The position numbers and the translations under genes are program-made. A DNA stretch of 28,200 bases from positions 1 to 28,200 of the forward strand of contig CACZPB010000125.1 of the NCBI GenBank assembly GCA_902782905.1, read 5' to 3'. Source of the DNA: an uncultured bacterium. Lineage in GTDB: Bacteria; Cyanobacteriota; Vampirovibrionia; Gastranaerophilales; Gastranaerophilaceae. The notes beneath the pieces are model-generated. The model was not told the origin of the DNA. It saw only the letters and a program-made list of their open reading frames with translations, and searched no databases. Within the stretch, counting starts at the first letter, position 1, and the number at the start of each line of letters is the position of its first letter. This document shows, in pieces, positions 8,787 to 15,473 of this stretch.

Positions 8787-9149
8787 TTAAGCAATATAAT
8801 CTATATGTTTTCTTTTTTCCTGCTCTGCTTGGGATTTTATTGACCTAGCTTCCGCAGCCACTTTCAAGTCTTGTCCTGATGGATCAGATGGTGCAAAGGC
8901 GGATTTGATAACAATATTTGCATGGTCTATTGTCTCTTGAGGATTAGATTTGTTAAGTTTAGGCATTTTAATATCTACATGCCCCGCAACAGGAATACCA
9001 TCAGAGTTTTTCTCAACAACAATAGGGCCGCCCAAAGAACCGGCTGCGGCTTTGTGCGCTGCCTCGTGAGCATAAATTTCTCTATAATTTTTGCTTATAA
9101 GAGCTTGCTTTTGCTGAGCTCTGTAGGCTGAAAAACTTGAATAATCCAT
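8787..9149 (-). CDS. SprA-type putative zinc metallopeptidase, short form
   Basis: A protein of 120 residues resembling the SprA-related putative metalloprotease domain (PF12118). It has YAHEAAHKAAAG with a HExxH-like zinc motif (His28, Glu29, His32), then a GGPIVVEKNSDGIPVAGHVDI block, a SAFAPSDPSGQDLKVAAEA block, and a helical tail. Those three blocks in this order are what identify it. No signal peptide or membrane segment is seen. The start is the ATG at 9149 because AAGGA lies nine bases upstream; the in-frame ATG at 9170 is too close to the -10 box. It is convergent with uvrC, four bases between stops. Substrate unknown; protease activity is a family prediction. Confidence 0.72.
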   Translation of the reverse strand: MDYSSFSAYRAQQKQALISKNYREIYAHEAAHKAAAGSLGGPIVVEKNSDGIPVAGHVDIKMPKLNKSNPQETIDHANIVIKSAFAPSDPSGQDLKVAAEARSIKSQAEQEKRKHIDYIA

Positions 9150-9174
9150 ACACACACATCCTTTATACATCTAC

Positions 9175-9202
9175 ATTATAACGTGTTTTTTAGAGTTTTC
9201 AA
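9175..9202 (-). promoter_or_regulatory. Predicted promoter of the SprA-type gene
   Basis: On the minus strand TTGAAA (9202-9197) and a perfect TATAAT (9180-9175) have a 16-base spacer. The -35 overlaps the last codons of the upstream radical SAM gene. Transcription would start near 9168, which supports the ATG at 9149 as the true start. Confidence 0.65.
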
Positions 9203-10119
9203 GCCTTTATTCCCTGCCAAGAATTTCTACGGAGAAATTCTCTGTCAATTTTATTTAAACAATCAAGCTTTTTCCCTATCCATCTTGGAGCAACAAGTTC
9301 AGTCCTTAGCCCGTTGCCGGCGAGTCTGTGAATAGTTGTATTTGGGGGCAAATATTCTAAAAAGTCGCAAACAGTTTCAACATACTCATCTTCGGACATA
9401 AAATCTATCTCGCCATTCCTGTAAAGTTGAGCAATTTGTGTACCTTCGAGAGCACAAAGCATGTGGATTTTTACACCTTCCGGTTCCAGCTTTGCTATGG
9501 TTTTTGCCGTTTCCATCATCTCTTTATGCGTCTCAAAAAGATTAAGTATAATATGCAAGCAAATATTTATACCTTTGGCTTTCGTCTTTTCGTATGCGTC
9601 TAAAAAGCATTTGTAATCATGCCCGCGATTAATCTTTTTAAGAGTTTTATCATGAACACTCTGTAGTCCATACTCAATCCAAGTATAATAATCAGAGGTA
9701 AATGAAGAAATTAAATCAAGTTTATCATGATCCACACAATCCGGCCTTGTTCCGATGGAAATTCCAACAATATCATCACGGCACAGAGACGCTTTATATA
9801 TTTTTTCAAGCTCACATACAGGTTTATAAGTATTTGAAAACGCTTGAAAATATGACATAAATTTTTGTGCCTTAAACCTTTTTGACAAAGTCTCAGCACC
9901 AATATTAACCTGTTCTTCTATTGATAAAAGATTTGAATGCGCCTGAGAAAAGCTTCCGCCATCATCGCAAAATATGCAGCCTGAATCGGATATCGTTCCG
10001 TCTCTGTTTGGACAGGAAAAGCCCGCATCAAGCGTTATTTTATAAACCTTTGCTCCGAATTTATTTTTCAAAAATTCGCTAAATTGGTTATACCTCTTGT
10101 CTGTTCCGTTAAATTCCAT
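9199..10119 (-). CDS. Radical SAM protein of the YhcC/TIGR01212 family
   Basis: A 306-residue radical S-adenosylmethionine protein. The cluster motif FSCPNRDGTISDSGCIFC (Cys36, Cys48, Cys51) has the unusual long first spacing that marks the YhcC (TIGR01212) family rather than the common CxxxCxxC. GISIGTRPDC and WIEYGLQS blocks of the barrel are also present. The reaction is not established for this family. It follows hemW after 27 bases and is the last gene of the murC operon. There is no clear ribosome binding site. A TAAAAT lies six bases before the ATG, but in such AT-rich sequence that is weak evidence for a separate start of transcription. Confidence 0.9.
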   Translation of the reverse strand: MEFNGTDKRYNQFSEFLKNKFGAKVYKITLDAGFSCPNRDGTISDSGCIFCDDGGSFSQAHSNLLSIEEQVNIGAETLSKRFKAQKFMSYFQAFSNTYKPVCELEKIYKASLCRDDIVGISIGTRPDCVDHDKLDLISSFTSDYYTWIEYGLQSVHDKTLKKINRGHDYKCFLDAYEKTKAKGINICLHIILNLFETHKEMMETAKTIAKLEPEGVKIHMLCALEGTQIAQLYRNGEIDFMSEDEYVETVCDFLEYLPPNTTIHRLAGNGLRTELVAPRWIGKKLDCLNKIDREFLRRNSWQGIKA

Positions 10120-10146
10120 ACTAAAATTTTACAATAAATAAAATCC

Positions 10147-11238
10147 TTAAATAAATTCGCAAAGAATAATATTACTGATTAAAACGCCTTGCAAATTCAA
10201 AGCATAACCCCATTGAGTTTTTTCTATGTAATCAGAGTATTTTGTCAGTATCTTTTGATATTTTTTCTCAAAATCAATACCATACTTTTTATTTATAAAC
10301 TCTGTATTTATTCCCTCGTTTTTTCGAAAACCTAAAAAGATTTCTTCTTCAAGCTTTTCTTGACTAGTTAAGACATGAACTTCTTTATGAACTAAAGGAT
10401 TTTTAATATAGTCTTCCACATTATCTGTATTTGAATACCTGGTACCATTCTCATAACCATGCGCAGCCACACCAAATCCGTAGTATTCATTATTGCTCCA
10501 ATAATTTAAATTATGGCGGGATTCATATCCGTTTTTGGCGAAATTGCTGACTTCATATCTTAAAAAGCCGTTTTTCCCCAATACATTATTTACAAGAACG
10601 TACATATCTGCCTGCATATCGTCATCAGGCAAATTAGAAGGCGGATTTTTGCCAAAATAAGAACCTTTTTCTATTTTCAACCCGTAAGTTGATATGTGCT
10701 TAATATCCAAACTTAAGAACTTTTCCAAATCTTTTTCCAAGCCTTCCAAAGTTTGCGCGGGAAGTCCGTATATCAAATCCAAACTTATATTTTCAAAACC
10801 TGCCGACTTTGCATCTTCAACAGCTTTCCCTATCTGCTCAGCATTATGCCTGCGCCCAATTAACTTTAAGATATTATCATCAAATGTCTGAGAGCCGATA
10901 CTCACTCTGTTAAAACCAATTTCTTTAAGTTCTCTAAAATACTTTTTATCAACACTATCTGGATTTACTTCTATGGTAATCTCTGGATTTAGAGCAAAAT
11001 TGAATAACCGAATAACTCGCTCTAATAACTCTGACGAAACAAGAGAAGGTGTTCCGCCGCCAAAATAGAGCGTTTCTAAAGGTTCGTTTTTATAGTTATG
11101 AGAAATTTCTTTTATAAGAGCATTTATATAGAGGCTTATTTCTCCGCTTCCGAACGATTGTGGAGTATACGAAACAAATGAACAATATTTGCACTTGCTC
11201 AAACAAAACGGAATATGTATATAAACACTCTTGGGCAT
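10147..11238 (-). CDS. hemW: HemW-type radical SAM heme chaperone
   Basis: A 363-residue radical SAM protein of the coproporphyrinogen III oxidase-like group. The N-terminus has YIHIPFCLSKCKYCSF with the cluster cysteines 12, 16 and 19, followed by YFGGGTPSL. The later HNLNYW block is characteristic of HemW, which inserts heme into respiratory proteins, rather than of the oxidase HemN. HemN would carry an extra N-terminal segment that is absent here. The start codon overlaps the ftsQ stop (TAATG), pointing to translational coupling. If the organism is a fermentative gut bacterium, the client protein is unclear; a reassigned role is possible. Confidence 0.9.
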   Translation of the reverse strand: MPKSVYIHIPFCLSKCKYCSFVSYTPQSFGSGEISLYINALIKEISHNYKNEPLETLYFGGGTPSLVSSELLERVIRLFNFALNPEITIEVNPDSVDKKYFRELKEIGFNRVSIGSQTFDDNILKLIGRRHNAEQIGKAVEDAKSAGFENISLDLIYGLPAQTLEGLEKDLEKFLSLDIKHISTYGLKIEKGSYFGKNPPSNLPDDDMQADMYVLVNNVLGKNGFLRYEVSNFAKNGYESRHNLNYWSNNEYYGFGVAAHGYENGTRYSNTDNVEDYIKNPLVHKEVHVLTSQEKLEEEIFLGFRKNEGINTEFINKKYGIDFEKKYQKILTKYSDYIEKTQWGYALNLQGVLISNIILCEFI

Positions 11239-12098
11239 TATTCGTCCAGCTTAATATAATTTGTATCCCAACGAAGATCTACATACTTAACTTTTTTGTT
11301 AAGCATTTTAACCTGAGGAAGAAGTGAAGGTATTCTGTGAATTTTGTCAAAGGTTCCTGAATTAAAACTACCCAGTCTTATATTAACTGTAGGAATTTTT
11401 ACATAAACATCCCTTGGATTTCTGTAGTCAATATATTCGACTTCCTCACCGGAATCAGCTTCTACTGTTGCAGCAAGTTTTTTAAAATTATTTACCTTTG
11501 TTCTGTCCCAATTCCTGTAGTCATCGCCGCTTCCGTATGTAATTACTTTGACAACTTTGAACTCATCCGACAGGGGCATATAATCTCTGCCTATAAGTTT
11601 GCCATCGGAAGAAAAAAATGCAATTGGCGGTACATCTATATCCGGCGAAATCGTAATCATAGGAGTGCGCTCAACAACTATTATTTTCAGCCTTGCGGGA
11701 AACCAAAATCGCCTTATGTATACATTTTGAATCGGCTCGAGTTTCATAATGCTTTCTTTCAAATCATCCGTTTGAACAAGAAATATAGGTCTTGTAGAGA
11801 CCTTATTCCGCCTGAGAGCAGAAAGAATCTTTTGTGCCGGAACAATTTTATTGTTAACTATTTCCAAAGACGGTTTGTTAAGGCTGTCGAAAGCATCGCT
11901 ATGAAGTCTCCATTGAGGCATTTTTAAAATGGCGATACTGACAGTTATTAACCCTGCTAAAATCAGCAGCTTCCAAATTGAGCGAAGTTTATTTAAACGC
12001 CTTTGAGACTTCCTGACCTGACGTTGCATTTGTGCTTGCTGCAAACGTCGTTTTTGGTGGTATCTCGGATGTTGCTCTGTAAATTCTTCTTCTGACAT
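11238..12098 (-). CDS. ftsQ: Cell division protein FtsQ/DivIB
   Basis: A 286-residue bitopic membrane protein of the divisome that links FtsB/FtsL to septal peptidoglycan synthesis. Residues 1-40 are basic and cytoplasmic (KRRLQQAQMQRQVRKSQRR), 41-59 form the single membrane segment, and residues about 75-140 form a POTRA-type domain. A beta-rich domain follows with RLKIIVVERTPMITI and FFSSDGKLIGRD, positions that are usual in FtsQ. It overlaps hemW downstream by one base and its ATG overlaps the ddl stop in the same TAATG manner. ftsZ, which often follows ftsQ in cyanobacteria, is replaced here by two radical SAM genes. Confidence 0.9.
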   Translation of the reverse strand: MSEEEFTEQHPRYHQKRRLQQAQMQRQVRKSQRRLNKLRSIWKLLILAGLITVSIAILKMPQWRLHSDAFDSLNKPSLEIVNNKIVPAQKILSALRRNKVSTRPIFLVQTDDLKESIMKLEPIQNVYIRRFWFPARLKIIVVERTPMITISPDIDVPPIAFFSSDGKLIGRDYMPLSDEFKVVKVITYGSGDDYRNWDRTKVNNFKKLAATVEADSGEEVEYIDYRNPRDVYVKIPTVNIRLGSFNSGTFDKIHRIPSLLPQVKMLNKKVKYVDLRWDTNYIKLDE

Positions 12099-13036
12099 TA
12101 TTTATTAAGTCCTACACTGTTTAGTATCATCAAAACCAAATGATCATAATCTATTCCCATAACATTTGCTTGAGCCGGTAAATCGCTCGTATCGGTCATT
12201 CCTGGGTTGGTATTAATTTCCAAGAAGTATGGTTTCTCATCCCTTATCATAAAATCCACTCTCGAAACACCGCTGCAACCGGCTGTTTGATGAGCCTTCA
12301 CTGCAATATCCTTAACTAGTTTTGTTGCCTCTTTGCTCAAACCCGTTGCAGGAACTATAAATTCCGAAAGACCTTTTGTATATTTTGCGTCAAAATCATA
12401 CCATTCGGTTTTTGTTCTGATTTCCAAAATCTCTGTTGCAAATTCTTCACCTTGTTTGCCTAAAACTCCTACTGTTACAAAAAATCCTTCGATAAATTCT
12501 TCTATCAGAACGTCATCATTGTATTTTAGCGCTTCTTTGTATGCAGCTTCAAGTTCTTCCGGCTTGTTAACTTTTGTCATACCAAAACTTGAACCTTCCG
12601 AAACAGGCTTTGTTATCATAGGATATGTCAAATCTTTAACTGCTGTTTTTACATCTTCGCCTTTTCTTACAAAAACAGATTTAATAAGCGGTATATCCTT
12701 ACAATTTGCAAGAATGCGTTTTGTATACTCTTTATTCATACAAATTGCACTCGACATAACACCGCAACCGGTGTAAGGTATTTTTAGAAATTCCAAAACG
12801 CCCTGAATGCAACCATCTTCGCCGTATTTTCCATGAAGTGTGTTATAAGCGTATTCAAATCCTTTTAAGTCGCTCATAATATTTTCAGAAACATCAACAA
12901 TGCTTGCATTTTTATAACCAAGTCTTTGTAAAGCCCCTAAAACGTTCTTACCTGAGCGCAAAGACACTTCACGCTCTGACGACAAGCCACCGCAAAGCAC
13001 AGCTATTTTTGCTTCTTTTGGTACAATATATTCCAT
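12098..13036 (-). CDS. ddl: D-alanine--D-alanine ligase
   Basis: An ATP-grasp ligase of 312 residues that joins two D-alanines for the peptidoglycan stem peptide. Visible are IAVLCGGLSSEREVSLRSG (11-29), LHGKYGEDGCIQG (67-79), the ATP-binding PMITKPVSEGSSFGM, the YDFDAKYTKG loop with the tyrosine typical of D-Ala rather than D-Lac ligases, and FLEINTNPGMT near the C-terminus with the metal-binding Glu/Asn. The start has GAGGAA upstream and overlaps the end of murB by 34 bases. It lies between murB and ftsQ in one operon. Sensitivity to vancomycin-type drugs at this step is an inference from the tyrosine. Confidence 0.96.
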   Translation of the reverse strand: MEYIVPKEAKIAVLCGGLSSEREVSLRSGKNVLGALQRLGYKNASIVDVSENIMSDLKGFEYAYNTLHGKYGEDGCIQGVLEFLKIPYTGCGVMSSAICMNKEYTKRILANCKDIPLIKSVFVRKGEDVKTAVKDLTYPMITKPVSEGSSFGMTKVNKPEELEAAYKEALKYNDDVLIEEFIEGFFVTVGVLGKQGEEFATEILEIRTKTEWYDFDAKYTKGLSEFIVPATGLSKEATKLVKDIAVKAHQTAGCSGVSRVDFMIRDEKPYFLEINTNPGMTDTSDLPAQANVMGIDYDHLVLMILNSVGLNK

Positions 13037-13914
13037 AATTCTTCCTCTTTTTCAGTTCTGTCTCCGATATAAATTATCTCGGGTTTTAATTCTATTGTGT
13101 ACTGCTTCTTTACTGCATTATACATCATAACCATCAATGTGAGAACATCTTCTGATGTTGCCCCGCCTTTGTTGACTATAAAGTTTGCATGGCTATCCCA
13201 AACTTTTACTCTGGGAAGGTCAAAAGTTTTTACACCTGCCTTATCAAGAAGTCTGCCTGCCGAATCGTTTTCAGGATTTTTGAAAACACTTCCCGCATTT
13301 GGTGTTGCAAGAGACGGCTGTATAGATTTTCTAAACTCCAGATTTCTTTCAATCAATCCCTGAATTTCTTCTTGCGGAGCCCTTTTTAAGTCAAATTCTG
13401 CGTGCAACAATACGTATTTACCGCCGCTTAAAATTGAATGACGATAAGAGAATTCTAGTTCTGATTTCTTTTTGTATTCAACTTCTTTTGTTTCACGATT
13501 AAAAACACTCACTTGCACAAGGTTGTCAGAAATACACTGTCCGTGCGCTCCTGCGTTCATGCAAACATCACCGCCGATTGAGCCGGGGAAACCTATCATA
13601 AATTCAAAGCCGCTAAGCCCTGCTTCTGCTGTCTTTTGAGCCAAAAGAGGTCCTTTTACTCCTGCGGAAGCAAAAACTTTCGTGCCCCTGATTTCATACT
13701 GCTTGAGCTCAGTTGTCATAATAACGTTTCCGCTATATCCATTTGAAGAAAAAAGCACATTTGAGCAGCTTCCAAGCACAATGTATTCGTTAAGCTCTCT
13801 CAAAATCTCTGCAAATTCAGCCTGACTCTCCGGAAAATAAACCCTCTTTACCTTCCCGCCGATTTTATATGTTGTTAAATTTTTAATCTCAAAATCTTCT
13901 TTAATTTGCAACAC
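13003..13914 (-). CDS. murB: UDP-N-acetylenolpyruvoylglucosamine reductase
   Basis: A flavoprotein of 303 residues that reduces UDP-GlcNAc-enolpyruvate to UDP-MurNAc using NADPH. FAD-binding blocks are TTYKIGG and GSCSNVLFSSNG in the N-terminal half and IGFPGSIGGDVCMNAGAHG in the middle. NAGSVFKNP carries the catalytic serine and LKPEIIYIG the C-terminal glutamate. The length and lack of the extra tyrosine loop fit type II MurB. Translation starts at GTG (13914) inside the end of murC, a 14-base overlap, with AAGGCGG just upstream. The murC-murB order is typical of Cyanobacteria. Confidence 0.97.
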   Translation of the reverse strand: MLQIKEDFEIKNLTTYKIGGKVKRVYFPESQAEFAEILRELNEYIVLGSCSNVLFSSNGYSGNVIMTTELKQYEIRGTKVFASAGVKGPLLAQKTAEAGLSGFEFMIGFPGSIGGDVCMNAGAHGQCISDNLVQVSVFNRETKEVEYKKKSELEFSYRHSILSGGKYVLLHAEFDLKRAPQEEIQGLIERNLEFRKSIQPSLATPNAGSVFKNPENDSAGRLLDKAGVKTFDLPRVKVWDSHANFIVNKGGATSEDVLTLMVMMYNAVKKQYTIELKPEIIYIGDRTEKEEELWNILYQKKQK

Positions 13915-15250
13915 AAACCGCCTTTTCTAACTCTTTCCCAAGGGCGGTAATCGTTCCTGCGCCTAGTCCGATTACGATATTACCTTGTTTTAAGGATGGC
14001 AAAAGTTTTTGTGCTACTTCTGACATGTTTCCTGAAATATATTCGGAACCGCCGAGTTCTGAAGCAAACTTCTCACCGTTAATACCTTCGATTTCATCTT
14101 CTGACGCCGCATAAACATCCACAACAACTACTCTCCCTGCATTTTCAAATGCACCTAAAAATTCTCCCCAGAGACTCTTAAGTCTTGTGTATCTGTGAGG
14201 CTGAAAAACGGCAACGATATTCTCTTTGCCAAATTTTTTAGATGCAGCGTCCAAAGTTGCCTTAATCTCTGTTGGATGATGAGCGTAGTCATCATAAACA
14301 CAGAACCCGTTTGTTTCACAAACTTTTTGAAAACGTCTGCCCATGCCGGTAAAATCGTAAAAATAAGGTTTTACAAGGTTTATGTCAACGCCTGCTTCTA
14401 TTAAAGCCGCAACAACTGCAAGTGTGTTATAAACATTATGAACACCAGAAAGTTGTATTCTGATATCGGTTACGAGTTTATTCTCTTTGCAGATTTCAAA
14501 CGTTGTCCCATCAGAGCTGTAAACAATATTTCTTGCCGTATAATCGGCATCTTCAAGCCCAAAAGTAATAAAATCGCCATTTAAAAGCTTTACGCCTTTG
14601 TTGTCAGCATTCACGATAACCTTTTTTGCTTTTGAAATTGCAGTTTCAAATGTTTTTATAATATCGCTCATACCGTTTTTGTAAAAATCTATATGGTCTT
14701 CTTCCAAATTATTGATAACCAAAATATCAGGAGAATACTTAACTATAGTTCCGTCGCTTTCGTCAAGTTCCGCTATAAAGTGTTTTCCGCCTTTATGCTG
14801 AGCATTTGTATTTATATCAGGCAAAATTCCTCCGTCTACAAAAGAAGGATTCAAATTTGCTCTTTCAAGAACATAAGAAGCAAGTCCGCTTGTTGTAGTT
14901 TTTCCATGAGTGCCTGAAAATCCGATAAAGCATTTTCCAGCTCTTTGTGCGCTTTCAGCAATTTCTTTCAATAAGTCCGAACGGTGGTAAACATTTAGCC
15001 CAAGCTCACGCGCTCTTTGAAGTTCCGGATTGTTTTCCCTGATTGCAGTGCTTACGATAACCGTTGCACCATTTGGAACATTGTCTTCGCTGTGTCCTAT
15101 ATAAACTTTTGCGCCCAGTTTTCTTAATTTATCAACATATTTTGAATCAGCTATATCCGAACCTGAAACTTCATGACCATCTTCAAGCAAATATTTTGCA
15201 AGTCCGCTCATTCCGATTCCGCCGATTGCTATAAAATGATATTTTCCCAT
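13901..15250 (-). CDS. murC: UDP-N-acetylmuramate--L-alanine ligase
   Basis: The first amino-acid-adding ligase of cytoplasmic peptidoglycan synthesis. I start it at the ATG at 15250 (449 residues), preceded by GGAGAG. A TTG further upstream at 15262 overlaps that site and is rejected. The N-terminal Rossmann domain has the UDP-binding FIAIGGIGMSGLA. The central domain has the P-loop FSGTHGKTTTSG (111-122) and DESDGT. The LEEDHIDFY and HNVYN blocks and the C-terminal YDDYAHHPTEI and FQPHRYTRLKSL are all in place. It is the first gene of the operon murC-murB-ddl-ftsQ-hemW-radical SAM and has its own promoter. Confidence 0.97.
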   Translation of the reverse strand: MGKYHFIAIGGIGMSGLAKYLLEDGHEVSGSDIADSKYVDKLRKLGAKVYIGHSEDNVPNGATVIVSTAIRENNPELQRARELGLNVYHRSDLLKEIAESAQRAGKCFIGFSGTHGKTTTSGLASYVLERANLNPSFVDGGILPDINTNAQHKGGKHFIAELDESDGTIVKYSPDILVINNLEEDHIDFYKNGMSDIIKTFETAISKAKKVIVNADNKGVKLLNGDFITFGLEDADYTARNIVYSSDGTTFEICKENKLVTDIRIQLSGVHNVYNTLAVVAALIEAGVDINLVKPYFYDFTGMGRRFQKVCETNGFCVYDDYAHHPTEIKATLDAASKKFGKENIVAVFQPHRYTRLKSLWGEFLGAFENAGRVVVVDVYAASEDEIEGINGEKFASELGGSEYISGNMSEVAQKLLPSLKQGNIVIGLGAGTITALGKELEKAVCVAN

Positions 15251-15274
15251 TCTTCTCTCCAAATCTATGATTTA

Positions 15275-15303
15275 ATTGTATAAAAAAAAAGAGTTTATGA
15301 CAA
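15275..15303 (-). promoter_or_regulatory. Predicted promoter of the murC operon
   Basis: On the minus strand TTGTCA (15303-15298) and TACAAT (15280-15275) have a 17-base spacer, each one mismatch from consensus. Transcription would start near 15268, leaving a short leader with GGAGAG at 15260-15255. Confidence 0.7.
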
Positions 15304-15342
15304 TACAATTGAAAGTTTAAGAGTTGTTAGCTTTGATATTTT

Positions 15343-15424
15343 ATCCCCACCCCATCCCTCCCCGATTGGGGAGGGAGTCTGCTGTTGCTGAGCTATAGCG
15401 AAGCTTACAGCAGCGGGTGGGGAT
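15343..15424. repeat. REP/MITE-like palindromic element with three-way-junction fold
   Basis: An 82-base element between murC and uvrA. Its ends 15343-15352 and 15115+300 (15415-15424) are perfect 10-bp inverted repeats (ATCCCCACCC / GGGTGGGGAT). Inside lie two hairpins: 15355-15363 with 15368-15376 (9 bp, GC-rich, loop GATT) and 15379-15385 with 15407-15413 (7 bp, extended by GCT/AGC). It is much richer in G and C than its surroundings. There is no T-tract, reading frame or tRNA signature. The shape is that of non-autonomous dispersed palindromic repeats, but no second copy is in this window. Confidence 0.7.
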
Positions 15425-15438
15425 TCTGATGTTTTTAT

Positions 15439-15467
15439 TTTCCAATTAAACCCCCTCGTGCTATAAT
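15439..15467 (+). promoter_or_regulatory. Predicted uvrA promoter with leaderless geometry
   Basis: A perfect TATAAT at 15462-15467 lies exactly six bases before the uvrA ATG. TTTCCA at 15439-15444 is a 4/6 match at a 17-base spacer. No ribosome binding site lies in the six bases TTTGGT. The layout is the same as at uvrC and comM. Confidence 0.6.
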
Positions 15468-15473
15468 TTTGGT

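Noticed and set aside
12333..12776. A 147-codon open frame on the plus strand opposite ddl
   Set aside because: It lies wholly inside the well-identified ddl gene on the other strand and has no recognisable protein features.
15343..15424. The 82-base cloverleaf-like fold as a tRNA or tRNA-like RNA
   Set aside because: No CCA end, no T-loop or D-loop consensus, and only two internal arms. A palindromic repeat explains it better.
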